Assembly: GCA_027946365.1 (NCBI GenBank)
Contig: JAPEUQ010000001.1
Coordinates: 4,154,001 to 4,218,000, forward strand
DNA: 64,000 bases
DNA from: Kalmusia sp. IMI 367209
Taxonomy: Eukaryota; Ascomycota; Dothideomycetes; Pleosporales; Didymosphaeriaceae
Direction of reading: 5' to 3'
Shown: piece after piece, positions 45,421-56,429 of the stretch
Layout of the letters: each line of letters begins with the position of its first letter
How positions within the stretch are numbered: position 1 is the stretch's first letter
Notes under the pieces: model-generated
Seen by the model: only the letters and a program-made list of their open reading frames with translations
What the model was told of the DNA's origin: nothing
Database searches by the model: none
Program-made: the position numbers and the translations under genes

Positions 45421-47152
45421 ATGGAGGACTTGCCTGGCGCTACGGCGATCAAGGCGATAGCTACGGTTCTGACGATCTTGGTTAGTTGGAGAATATGGAG
45501 ATTCACAATCCGACCGCGGCTGTATCTGGATGAACCCAGAGAGCTTCCGTACTGGATACCCTGTAGGTATCTTGCGGTATACGAATCATCTTCGAAATTT
45601 CTGATCTTCTTGTAGTTGTCGGCCATGCTGGAGGCTTCTTTATGGACTTTAATGGCGCGATTGAAAAGGGCAGGTATGGCTGCATAAAATGTTTCGAGAG
45701 ACGTTCGAGTAACTGAACATCAACCAGAGAATACTTCGAAAAGACGCACAAGTCGCGGGAGCCTTTCACAATGATAGTTGCTGGGCAGACGATATATGTG
45801 GCTACATCCGCAGACGACATAGGCGGTGTCTGGAAGAACACTAAGACCATCTCGCTGAACCCTTTATCCATGGATATGTATACTTGGGTCGGGATCTCAA
45901 AGCAGAGCTGCAAAGCCATGTTCGACCCGCATCCTGGAGCAAAGTATAATGCCGGATATTCGAAGCCTCTGACACCCACGCAAATGGTGATCGAGTTGCA
46001 CCACCAACAGGAGTCCGGTGCTAGGCTCGACGAGCTGTTCGAAAAGAAAACCATTCCGGCAATGTTCACGCAGATGACTGATTTTCAAACAAACCCATCA
46101 GCTATGATCAGCCGGTCGGAAAAATCCGTAGTAGTATCCCTGTATCAATTATGTGTCGATCTATTTGTGACCCAACCGACCGAGATGTTTTGGGGCCCAG
46201 AACTATTGAAGTATACACCGGATCTGATCCAGGCATTCCTCAGCTGGGAATACACGAGCTGGAAGTTCATGTTTCAGCTTCCTAGTATCTTTGCAAGAGA
46301 TATGTTGGCGGCAAAGAGCACCATAACCGGCGCGTTCACGAACTACTACGGGAAGCCTCGAACGGAGCGGTCGGACAGTGTTTTCTTTGTCGCAGCATTG
46401 GAGGACATGCTCCGTGAGGTTGGCCTGAGCGAAGATGAAATGGGTAAATTTACGATGCTCCACTATTGGGCGTAAGTGTACTCTCCTGGTCAACGATTTG
46501 GGCTGATAGAGACATAGCATTGTTGGAAATGTGTACAAGATGGCTTTCTGGCTCATGGCGCATCTTGTGCACAACCCAGAATTGCTGAAGCAGATCCGTC
46601 AGGAAATCTTACCGGCCGCCCAGGGTAATTCGCTGAATGAGAAGTACCTAGCCGAACAATGCCCAAAGTTGGACTCATTGATAAGCGAAACATTGCGTCT
46701 GACTGTAGCAAGTTCACTTGCGCGGGTGGTCACACATACAAGCGTACTGAGCGGGAAGACGCTAAACCCAGGAAATAAGATCATGGTAAGTTCTGTGCGT
46801 GGTTCCTGTATATTCGCTAATCTCGCTCTAGCTGCCTATTCGCGAGTTACATTACGACGCTCAGATCTGGGGTTCAAAATCAACGAACCTGCAGCCCAAT
46901 CGCTTCATCGATAATGCGAAGCTGTCTAAGAGCCTCTCATATCGGCCCTGGGGAGGTGGTCATACACTTTGTCCTGGTCGGCTTCTTGCCCGTCGATCTC
47001 TTAATGCTTTTGTAGCCATTATGCTCGCGAAGTACGAGGTAGAGTTGCAGTCTATCGCGTTTCCAAGAGTGGACGGAGCTCGTCCGTCCGCGGGTGTAGT
47101 TCCAGTGGTTTTAGGCGACGATGTTAGGCTGAAACTTACACCCCGACACTAA
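45421..47152 (+). CDS. Cytochrome P450 monooxygenase (second of two)
   Basis: Five exons: 45421-45562, 45616-45673, 45728-46471, 46518-46785, 46832-47152; introns are 46-54 nt and phases sum to 510 residues. N-terminal anchor ATAIKAIATVLTILVSW, then the proline-rich hinge PRELPYWIPFVGHAGGF formed across intron 1. K-helix ExxR is Glu372-Arg375 (ISETLRLT). The heme loop is RPWGGGHTLCPGR with thiolate Cys451. The overall layout (PYWIPFVGH start, IMLPIRELHYD substrate-recognition strand) is like fungal P450s distantly related to the CYP7/CYP8 sterol and prostanoid group. ER-membrane enzyme, substrate unknown. It is transcribed in the same direction as the downstream MFS transporter. Confidence 0.93.
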
Positions 47153-47980
47153 GGGCACGGGTAAGGCTGTATGCATGTACGATAATGGACTGTGCAAACT
47201 ACGCGCTTGTGACTTTCGGGGTCGTGATAAATTCTTGCCTTTCTGTGCTACATCAAACTCTCGTGTTTTCGCGTCTCACTGGGAAGCCCAGCACAGGACC
47301 TGACGCAGCGATCGGTGATTCCAGAAGGCATGGGTTCCATGGAAAATGTCACCAGAATGATCGTTGGATGCCTGTTCACGATCTGGTGTCACAGATGGCG
47401 CAATGTTATCTGTGCTCTTTGTGACCTGCCAGAAGAGAACAGTTGACGCGCGACAATCGTCCCGTTTGCAAAAAATAGAGTGCTTACCCGTATAGCCAAA
47501 AGGATTAGCCAAGGCCACAACGCAATGCGCAAGGCTGATGAGATACCCAAACGATAAATGGGAGAAATACTCTGCATGAGAGGTAGCTAATTATCTGAGT
47601 GTAATCCAATGTACCCAACCTGGGAAAGCTTCAAGCTGTTGGATGAGGGGAGATGCGCACTTGAATGATTGTGCAGCTGGCCCCCAAGGGATGCGAGACA
47701 TGGAGGTCCCAGGCTTCTGGTGCTGCCGCTGCCGCAATCTAAGTCTGCCACGACGATCCCTCGCTTTGCGATGCGGTAAGCGTCCGATTTGCCAGCGAGG
47801 CCAAAGGCAGTTCTACGCACCCTCAGCGTCGCTCTTCATCGCTGGTCTGTTGTCTACCAGGTGCCGGCCTCTTTTATTAAACACAATCTCGATCACGCGA
47901 ATACAACGCGTCGCTTGCGATGCTACGCCGCGCGACGACTTAACCGACTTATCTCCCTCGAAACCGCCAAGTATCGCGCT
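47153..47980. other. Intergenic between P450 and MFS genes
   Basis: The open frame that runs into the MFS gene extends 5' of its chosen ATG (from 47789), but this part lacks transporter-like sequence and is probably leader. Nothing else is recognised. Confidence 0.5.
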
Positions 47981-50111
47981 ATGTCTACCGACACGTCGAC
48001 TGCTGCAGAAGGGCGGCGTGAACAGGTGCTCGCCGAGGAACAAAAGGTCGACGTACAGGATTCGTCGCATCTTCAGTCCTGGCGTCTCGGCATTGTCGTC
48101 ACGTCGCTATGCCTAGGCGCGGTCCTCTATGGCCTCGATATGAACATTATCGGCGTCGCGGTGCCAGTGATCACAACCGAATTCCACTCTTTGGACGACA
48201 TCGCATGGTATTCGGCAGCCTATCTTCTCACTATCACAGCTTTTCAGCCTTTCTTTGGAAACATATACAAGTACTTTCCGGCAAAGTTCGTATACATTGT
48301 TTCTATCGTCTTATTTGAAGGTGTGTACGTCCTATCGTTTGCAGTCGGAAAAATCCTGATGGAGGGCAGTCGGTTCGATAGTATGCGCCACCGCGAGGTC
48401 CTCGGCGGTCTTGATCTTCGGGAGAGCTTTCCTAGGGTTTGGTGCCGCAGGATTGCTGCAAGGGGCACTGGGCATCATAACGTTCATCGTGAAGCTCGAG
48501 AGGATCCCCATGTTCCAAGGAATCGTAGCCGCCGCGGCAGCGGTCAGTGCTACCGCAGGACCAGTGATTGGTGGTGCGCTCACTGATCATGCGAGTTGGA
48601 GTATGTGATCACCTAAATGATATGCACGGACGAACTAATTTACTTCTAGGGTGGTGCTTCTGGATGTCCGTTCTCCCACTTCCTTATCGGTATGTTTGCA
48701 GGCTAACCAAATCAGTAACGTACCCATTGGCGGTGCGGTCGCTATCTGCGTCTTCCTATTCTGCAATGCGTCATATGAATCGAACAAAGAGAACATAAGA
48801 CTTCCTCTTCGTGAGAAGTTGAGGCACCTTGATCTTATCAGTACCGTTGTATTTCTGGGCTCTATCGTCTCGCTCCTTCTCATCTTGCAATGGGGAGGTC
48901 AGACCGTTGCTTGGAACAGTGCTACATCAATTGGCTTGTTCGTATGCTTCGGAGTCTTGATAGTAAGTCATGTTCTTGAACCACAATGTACAGAACAAAA
49001 ACTTAATGTTCATTCCCTCATAGATCGTCTTCATTGCTCTCCAGTGGAAATTGGGCGAGTATGCCACGATGCCTTTTCGCATCATCAAGGTCCGTTCCAT
49101 CTACATGGGAGCTATGGTTCTCTTCACGCTTGGTGTTGCAAGTATCTCGGTACGTTATGCCGCTTCTGTTACACTCATCCATTGACATATATAGCTGGCA
49201 TTCTATCTTCCACTCTACTTCCAAGCCATTCAAGGCGTGTCAGCCACTAAGAGCGGTGTCAACATGCTTGCTTATGTAGCTCCGACTATCGTCTCGATAG
49301 GAATTACGGGAGCTCTGGTGTCAAAATTTGGATTCTACGTATGTGTTTCCGCTTCCAATGTGCCTTGCTTCCTGGTCTAACAACTTTAGGTGCCTTATAT
49401 GGTCGTGGGGATCTCGATTGCGAGTATTACTGCCGGATTTATAACGCAGTTCGATGCTTATACCTCTACGGTCAAATGGGCGGCGCTAATAGTCATTCAT
49501 CGCATTGGTCTAGGCATGGCTCAACAATTACCGTATACTGCTCTACAGGCGGTACTCGAGTAAGTGGTATCCAATGCTTAAATGCCGATACTGACTCTCT
49601 TCCTAGGACAGCCGATACTATGTCGGGAAATGGTAAGTCTGACGCAGCACTGGATGACACATGCAAACACTTTTATAACTCGTTCATAGCTATTGCTATT
49701 TTCTTTTGGCAGCTCGGCGGTGCTGTTGCCGTCTCTGTCGGACAAAATCTTCTCTTGAATGGCCTTCGCAAAAACATACCGAAGCACATCAGCCCTGTCA
49801 GCCCCATCTCTGCACAGCAAGTGATTGATGCCGGCGCGGGAGGGCTCTCAACAGTAACTCAGAAACCGATAGTACTCCAACAGCTACGCGAAGCTTACGC
49901 TGAGTCTTTGCGAGGAACATTCATACTCGCATTGGTAGGGACATGCCTTGCGCTACCGTTTGCAGCAGGCATGCAATGGCTTAACATTAAGAAAATCGCG
50001 GAAGAGCGCCGGATGAAGGCTGAGGTGAGCAACAAAGACGATACGGTTGGACTGAAGGGCGACATAGAATTAGCGAGCAGGGAGGCGAGCCATCCGACGA
50101 GCCCTGTTTAA
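47981..50111 (+). CDS. DHA2-type (14-span) MFS transporter
   Basis: Nine exons: 47981-48320, 48370-48600, 48650-48665, 48716-48962, 49024-49149, 49195-49338, 49390-49559, 49607-49632, 49690-50111; phases sum to 573 residues. Exons 3 and 8 are only 16 and 26 nt. The first span has LGAVLYGLDMNIIGVAVPVI, the LDxTI-like motif of drug:H+ antiporter family 2. Across intron 1 the chain reads GSIVCATARSSAVLIFGRA. Motif C is [20 protein letters not shown], assembled over three exons. Further spans run to FILALVGTCLALPFAAGMQW, then a charged cytosolic tail. Expected function is proton-driven efflux of toxic or secondary metabolites at the plasma membrane. Being next to two P450 genes fits a metabolite-export role, but this is inference. 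Confidence 0.93.
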
Positions 50112-51143
50112 AGATTACAATATAGCGAACGCAGCTTCGCCCCTGTGATCTGGACGTTCAAATAAAGTTTGTCGAAGCTGCGCGACACCAACAATGCGTG
50201 ATGTGCATCGGCTCCTGCATCGGCTCGGACCGTGTGATCAGAGGCTACACTACAGCTAATAGGTTTCTAACCCTTGGACGCGAGTGGCGTGTAAAACACC
50301 GTGGCGCATATTTTTTTTGATTTCATGATCGTGGCACCGCGTAGGGTGTCGGCGAATCATCGTTCGTGGCCCTGTTGGTCATTGGATGTAACAGGCTGGA
50401 TCCCAACACGGCTCTCGGACCCTTGTGTCTCCGAAGAATGCGAACAATGCACAGGAGGTACATGACTCGGTCTCTTCATATCTAGCGTTAGTTACCTCGC
50501 TTTTTGCAGGTTGTACTCTACCTCTGCCATTCTACAAGATTTCGCTACCTAGTCCCCAGCTCTGTCATTACTGTTTGCGACTGGCAGTGGTGTCCAAACG
50601 AAGAGAGTCTTTTTGGTCCTTCTCGGTATTATCGCGTTGGTCGTACGAATCTCTCTAGGGTCGTTCGTCTCCGAATACGTAGTGGTACTTCACTAATTGG
50701 AAATTTGGCTCGTGAAGACCCAAGGTGACATCTAGCACGCAGCGCGAACGAGCGCACTAGTACCAATGTACATGTAAAAGGATGAGCGAATATCTCGTAC
50801 GATGTGCTCACCTTGGGACGTTGGCCTGTACACTCGTCAATTTCGGTACATCACTGACTGAACTCTGAATGTGTACGCTGGCAACTTTGAACAGACTTCG
50901 TTCTCCGAAGTTCCACATTGACTCTTACTTTACATTGTCCATAGTAGCCAGCATTCTGTGACCACTCTGTCGCCAAGGACCTACGTTTCATTGTAAGTCT
51001 ATGAACACAATAGAGCTGTTGTGACATGACTGTACAATGCCATTCATCAGGTTATATGAATTTTCTCATAGACTGATCATAGCCTCAAGATATAAATCGA
51101 CAATAGCCCTGCAACCAACTAAGATCAACATCAACCACACACC
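50112..51143. other. Intergenic 1 kb
   Basis: Promoter region of the RING-finger gene. No coding region is supported. Confidence 0.5.
51091..51097 (+). promoter_or_regulatory. Candidate TATA box of the RING-finger gene
   Basis: TATAAAT lies 53 bp before the ATG at 51144, with CAAC-rich leader sequence between. Based on motif and distance only. Confidence 0.45.
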
Positions 51144-52232
51144 ATGTCCACTTCTGATAATCAACGTATGATCCCCACCCTAGCTGTATTCTATGAAGTC
51201 GGTCTCGTCTCCATCACAGCACCCCTTGATACAGACTGCAGTATCTGCTTTGATCTATTCGAGACCAATAGTGACGTGGTCTCGGTAGATCCTTGCAAGC
51301 ATAACTTCCACCGCCAATGCGCGGTGAAGTGGTTCCGGATGCAGCTATTGACAGTGAGTGGGACACGGAACAATCAGCGTTACGGGACTTGTCCGATGTG
51401 CCGCTGCAGGTTGTTCAATGCTATTAGGTGTGAAGCATCTTATATCAATGCGCGCACCTGGGCTCAATATTTACAAGGTTACCGAGGCACAGAGCTTGAA
51501 GTAGCTGCAAACCAAGCCCTCCACCACAGTCGCGAAGCGGGTATTGTGACTGTACAGTGGGTAGAGAATTCCTTGCGTCAGATGATGGAGAAGGACCGTA
51601 AGATGATTGAGCCAGTCGCTCGTGAGCTTGATCTGCTACACTTGATAGAACCTCGACATGCTCGCCAACCTACACGCCTAGCTCTGCAGCGTTACGGAGT
51701 CGATGTAGACAACGATTCTGGCCACAGTTTCGTCAACCAAGCCATCCGTGGTGACTTGTGTTCGCTTGGAATTATTATAAATCAGCATATCCCATGTAAC
51801 ATCTTCGTTTCCAGGCAGACGCACAACTGGCTGGGCATGATTGACCCAATCATCGCAGACTGGTATGCCAGCGGCTACCCGCGTACTAACTTCATTACAC
51901 TCTCTTCTCTACACCGCCTCACTGTCTGTGCGGCGCTAATTTATAGCATCTACGACATCGGTTTTCCTCACGACAGCATGGCTAGTTTTGCACAACTTCT
52001 GGCCCATGGCGATACGTTGTTGTTGAACGCACAACAACAGGCGCGAAGCGGCACGTTGTCTGAGCTTGAATCGCGAGAGCATCACTGTTTATTGAATTAT
52101 GACGATGATTATCAATCGCAGCAGCGAAGCCTTTGTAGTTATTCGAATAATAACGTGCGCATTCGGTGGATCGTAAATCTACGGATTCGTACGCGTGGAC
52201 CAAATGCGGATCCGCTAGGACCTTTGCCTTAA
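51144..52232 (+). CDS. RING-H2 finger protein, probable E3 ubiquitin ligase
   Basis: Single exon, 362 residues, ATG in ACACCATGTCC context. Near the N-terminus (about residues 32-93) a C3H2C3 RING is complete: DCSICFDLF (first Cys pair), DPCKHNFHRQCAVKWF (Cys, His, His, Cys) and GTCPMCRCRLF (last Cys pair); the spacer before the last pair is expanded by a polar insert. The remaining 270 residues are helical with no recognised domain and no membrane span. RING-H2 proteins usually bring an E2 to a substrate; the substrate here is unknown. Similar orphan RING proteins are expanded in Dothideomycetes. An E2 gene lies 10 kb away, but nothing links the two. Confidence 0.85.
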   Translation: MSTSDNQRMIPTLAVFYEVGLVSITAPLDTDCSICFDLFETNSDVVSVDPCKHNFHRQCAVKWFRMQLLTVSGTRNNQRYGTCPMCRCRLFNAIRCEASYINARTWAQYLQGYRGTELEVAANQALHHSREAGIVTVQWVENSLRQMMEKDRKMIEPVARELDLLHLIEPRHARQPTRLALQRYGVDVDNDSGHSFVNQAIRGDLCSLGIIINQHIPCNIFVSRQTHNWLGMIDPIIADWYASGYPRTNFITLSSLHRLTVCAALIYSIYDIGFPHDSMASFAQLLAHGDTLLLNAQQQARSGTLSELESREHHCLLNYDDDYQSQQRSLCSYSNNNVRIRWIVNLRIRTRGPNADPLGPLP

Positions 52233-52651
52233 TCGTATCGTGTTCCAAATGAAGACTAAGGCGTGGTGCTGGGCACATTTTTTATTCTTGTATCTGAGAG
52301 ACGGCTCCTTCGTGAAGAGCCTTTTACTCGGTCATCTATTCAAAGTTTAGCGTTGGCACATCACGCTTGTTTCTGCCAAAATCAACGTTTCGTCCTCTAC
52401 TACCTCTCACCAAAAAGAATAAAGGGAGGGGAGATAGACAGTTGTGAACGCATACGACACCCTTGATTGATGCTTAAGCTACAAGTGGGTATCAGAAACA
52501 GTCCCTTTGTAGACGACGTAATCAAGTGGTACCTAGCCTATAATATCTCCAAAATATCGGCCTAACATCGTGTGCAGACAACAGAACTCTTATAGCTATC
52601 ATGAGTGACTTGACCGCTGAAAATTCGTTCCAGTGTTTCTTCTCTAGTTTG
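52233..52651. other. Convergent intergenic spacer
   Basis: Lies between the 3' ends of the RING gene (+) and a membrane-protein gene (-). No gene seen. Confidence 0.5.
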
Positions 52652-53791
52652 CTAGAGGTACAGTGAGCGTTGTTTCCATAAATAGCCAACCTCAACTAGA
52701 ATTGGAATGAACAGGACCATAGCTACGATCTGTCCGAAGGTCCATCTGCCGTCAGCAAAATCACCACCGGCTGCTCGAATCATGTCTCTTTGAAAACGAT
52801 GTAGTCGAAAAGTAGTCCAGAGCTGACCAATCAATAACAAAAGAACAATTACATTAGAAATTGCCCATAATGTTGATTGATCTATGCTGCTGCGTTTTTT
52901 GAGTTTACTGGAGATCCTCTCGAAATGCTCTCTCATAGCCGAATACAAGATCTTGTAAATCACTGCTATGGTGATTATAAGCCAACTGGTAGCCCCAAAG
53001 CCTAACATGATGTTTTCGCTTTTCTGAGATACTATCTGGACGTTTTCGAAGCATGCGTTGGTAATGGCGCCCCAATCTACCATCGAAATTACCGCGGGGC
53101 CAGAGTCTCCGATCTGACTAGTTCCTTCGCATGTCAGTACAGGCAAATAAAGACGCGTTCTTGGTCACGTACCAAATGTACCAGCCATGCGGGAGAAGAA
53201 CGGGTAGAATGATAGAACCCAACATATAACGAATAAGAAGAGTCGGTGTCCATGGCGGGCCTTTGACTGCGAGCCCGGAGATTCCTTCACATCAAAAATC
53301 ATCGGGCTTAGTAACAGTGAAATCAAGGGCAACAGTGTCAATGTAGACACCGTCCATGCTATTTTCATGGTTATCGCGCCCATTCCATCCGCGCTGAGGC
53401 CAAAATTCGCCTTGACTAATGTGATCGAACTTGCAAGTTGTATGGCAAAGGTAAAGAACAAAGCGTTGTCGTAGAACGTTCTCGTAGCATTAGCTAGTAG
53501 TAGCCTAGCAAGTTTGTGATTCGATTCTTTGGTTGCGTGAAGGACTGAGAAGGTGATGATGATTGCTGCAAAAAACACGGTTTCCAGTACGTAGCCGACT
53601 GCCATTCCTATACCGCTGATGTCTGGGTTACCGTAACCCCAAAGGGCACCGCAGACCTGTGCTCTGCACTTCGTGACGAGGCTGAAATCACCGTCAGTTG
53701 CATTCCGCAAAGCATTGACGTAACTAGCAAAGTTATCTCGGGAAGATAAGGTAGAGCAATCAATGGTACTCATGTCAGGATACGGAAGCAT
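52652..53791 (-). CDS. Uncharacterised polytopic membrane protein (about seven spans)
   Basis: Two exons: 53173-53791 and 52652-53124 (48-nt intron GTACGT...GCGAAG, phase 1), 363 residues from the ATG at 53791. The open frame continues 5' to 53890 from a TTG, so a short upstream exon is possible. Hydrophobic spans: IGMAVGYVLETVFFAAIIIT, NALFFTFAIQLASSITLV, MKIAWTVSTLTLLPLISLLL, LFLFVICWVLSFYPFFSR, FGATSWLIITIAVIYKIL, WAISNVIVLLLLIGQLW and GQIVAMVLFIPILVEVGYLW. A Cys-containing segment (DCSTLSSRDN, CRAQVCGALWGYGNPDISG) precedes the first span, as in other fungus-specific polytopic proteins of unknown function. It is divergently paired with a single-span Cys-rich protein gene 179 bp away. Confidence 0.75.
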
Positions 53792-53970
53792 GCCTTGTAG
53801 TTGAGAGGACTCTGGAGAAGTATGTCTAACTGCGAGGTTACAAGGCTGAGTCTTGAGATTCTCTCTGTTGTTGCGCCCCCAATGGACCAATCTCGAAGCA
53901 GCCGAAACTGGTTAGCTGAATTCAGCCCTCGTATCCGATACAACATTTAAAGCCTAATCGAAGCCATATC

Positions 53971-55261
53971 ATGATATCGTCTCTCGTCTTATTGACTAGC
54001 TTCGTCATGTGGAACTTCAACATATCATTACTGCTAAGTATTTGGGCACTGCTGAACCCACCTGATACCACTGCACATCCAGTCAGTAATGTTACAGCCA
54101 GAGAATACTCTTAAGAACTAAGATGATTGTATAGTTTGAGCTTAGGTCAGTCCGACTACATACGGCTGTTGAGTTGCAAACGCACAGCACAACTGCCTCG
54201 CCCGAAGGTGCAATCTCGCACTCGCAAGTCACGTTAGCTCCAACACAACCTTTCGGGCTAAAGCATCGGCAAGATCCGGGAAGTAAGGAGACATGTGGAT
54301 ACATCTCCAGTGACCGTCATTCTCCTATTATATGCGAGTCACCAGATTCTCATTGCATGAAGAACGTGTCGAACGGTGTACAGGGTTGTTGCACTTCGCC
54401 ATCGTGTGACATTCCAACGACTTGTCTTCCACTTGCCAACATACAAGGCTGTACTGACCCATGCGACGTCCTACCCATCGCCGGGATAATACAATGCACA
54501 GAAGCTGCCTTCCAATACTGTGTCGAAAATCGCTATGTATACAGTGAAGGAGGCGTGCTCACTGAGTATCGCTGCGGTGATGTCCCTACGACCAACACGA
54601 TATATCCTTCCCCAACCCCAAGTCAGATAGATACAACAGACACAATCATGATGACCAGTACGTTGAGTTCAGACGTCTCGCTTTCTGGACTTACCAGTCT
54701 ATCTCCCAGCCCGACTATTCCACCACCCAGCTCGATGATTCCCTCATCCAGCACGGTCGAAGCTACTAGCAACCCAGAAACTGCTAGTAAGCCACCAACA
54801 CGGACTCTATCCACTAGTATATCACCAGTAGAGACAACACCTATACTACAGAGTGGTAGCCGACGCATTCCTACAGGTAAATGAATAGCTGTTTTCCGTT
54901 TCGATACCTCATTGCTAATGATCTAGAAAGATATTCAACCTGGTGCGATTGCTGGAGGTATTATTGGAGGTTGCAGTATTCTTGGGTTGTTCACCTTTTG
55001 GTGAGTATATTGGGTCATATTTCGATGTACATCTCCCTTACACGTTGTTGTAGGTTTTGGGCCCGCAAGCGACGCAGTAGAAAATCACCTGCAAAACCAA
55101 AGCCAGCCGAGAAACCAATCAGACAACCCCAAATATCAACTACAAATGTAGCAGCGATTTCAAGCGGAGATTCTTCCAACGACGCGGGAGCTGGAACCGC
55201 AATTGAGGTGAATCCTCAAGAAGTAAAGAGAATGCATGTGAAGCCTCCATCTTCCCCATGA
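53971..55261 (+). CDS. Single-span membrane protein with Cys-rich ectodomain and Ser/Thr stalk
   Basis: Four exons: 53971-54081, 54135-54876, 54931-55000, 55054-55261; introns are 53-54 nt and phases sum to 376 residues. The first exon is a hydrophobic leader (LVLLTSFVMWNFNISLLLSI) and is the least certain part. The ectodomain carries paired cysteines (ETCGYISSDRHSPIIC, GVQGCCTSPSCDIPTTC, GCTDPCDVLP). A Ser/Thr/Pro-rich stalk of about 100 residues, likely O-mannosylated, leads to one span starting GAIAGGIIGGCSILGLFTFW and a basic cytosolic tail (ARKRRSRKSPAKPKP). The layout resembles fungal wall-stress-sensor-like proteins and a large group of uncharacterised homologues. The acceptor before exon 3 must be the AAAG at 54930, since the nearer CTAG would put the span out of frame. 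Confidence 0.78.
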
Positions 55262-55727
55262 GATTTGTGTGCAAATTCAGTTATTTGGTACTGGAGATTG
55301 GCTTTTGCCATCATTTAACTCTGTGCAAGCAATTATCATGGTAGAGGACTGTTTAAATATGTACGTACCAAATCAAATGCCAAGCCTCGGTCTATTGAGA
55401 GCATTGGGCATATGAAGCATGCGGCATAAACTCTAAAAGTAAGATTGGTTCAAGATTTTCCAATTGAGTATCCTTAGAACTAGGTTTACTTCGTTATCCA
55501 TTTCTAAAATTGACAAGATTCGATATCACCAACCATTCAACATATCCCCACTAGTAAAGCATAAAATCTCCTCCTCCCATTGTGGTTGAGCAATTTGCCA
55601 TTCACCCGATTCGCCGACAGTCTTTCCATTCCTGGACCAGCCTAGAAAGCTCTCACCTCATGACACTGTTATTGATGGTTCCATGCCTTCGATAGCCTCC
55701 AATTTTCGAGATCTACTCATATCGCCC
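55262..55727. other. Convergent intergenic spacer
   Basis: The 3' ends of two genes face each other. No gene recognised. Confidence 0.5.
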
Positions 55728-56429
55728 TCAGACTTGCGAGTCAGTCGACTCCCTGATGATACCCGTACTAGCCTCAGCCTCAGGCTCCTCGTCCAAATAG
55801 TCCTCCGCACGCAGCAAGCTATATCCCTCACCGGTTTTTCTTCCCACAGTCTCTACGGCTCTGAGCTTCCCATGGCAGTGGGGGCACTCAGTCTGAAACG
55901 CGAAGAGGTGGTAGCCCTTGAAAATTTTCTTGATCGGAAGATAAAAGGCGAGGTATGCGTGGATGAACCTACCAATTTCGTTAACAATACGTCAAAACAA
56001 CTAAAGATGGATGAGTAGAGCTTACATGTTCGACATCAAGAACACAGTCGCATACGTTTCCAACATCATCCAGTTCGTATGATCATACATCGTGAACGGC
56101 TCAAAGATCCATACTGGGATAAGTATCGAAAGGTTTGCTGCTGCGAGGAAAAAATCAATCAAAAACCAGAGACCGGCACGCCAGTTCGGGCGCTTGTCAA
56201 AAGGGTCTTCGGTGGTCTTGATGAAGAGCGTTGATGTGATAGCGGAGAAGAAGGTCGGAATCAGGCCGAAGTAGATGATGGTGGGTCGGGCATGGAAGCG
56301 CTTCCAGTAGTTGTATCTGTCGCTCCGATCGGACATAACGCCCGAAGCGATGAGGATGGGGAAAGCAGGGAGGAGGGTTGCGATGGTGATTATGCGCAGA
56401 ATGCGCTCATTGGGGATAGAAGATGACAT
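55728..56429 (-). CDS. Four-span membrane protein with C-terminal CxxC
   Basis: Two exons: 56026-56429 and 55728-55968 (57-nt intron GTAAGC...GGTAG, phase 2), 214 residues from the ATG at 56429 (MSSSIPNERILRI). Spans: IATLLPAFPILIASGVM, TIIYFGLIPTFFSAITSTLF, AGLWFLIDFFLAAANLSILI and LETYATVFLMSNMFIHAYLAF, the last one completed across the intron. The cytosolic tail has FQTECPHCHGKLRAVE, a CxxC pair that might bind metal, then an acidic end. This resembles a fungus-specific four-span family with no known activity. Frames 5' of 56429 are open to 56654 but not family-like. Confidence 0.78.

Noticed and set aside
39400..50111. Full secondary-metabolite cluster
   Set aside because: No PKS, NRPS, terpene synthase, prenyltransferase or pathway regulator found among or beside the P450 and MFS genes.
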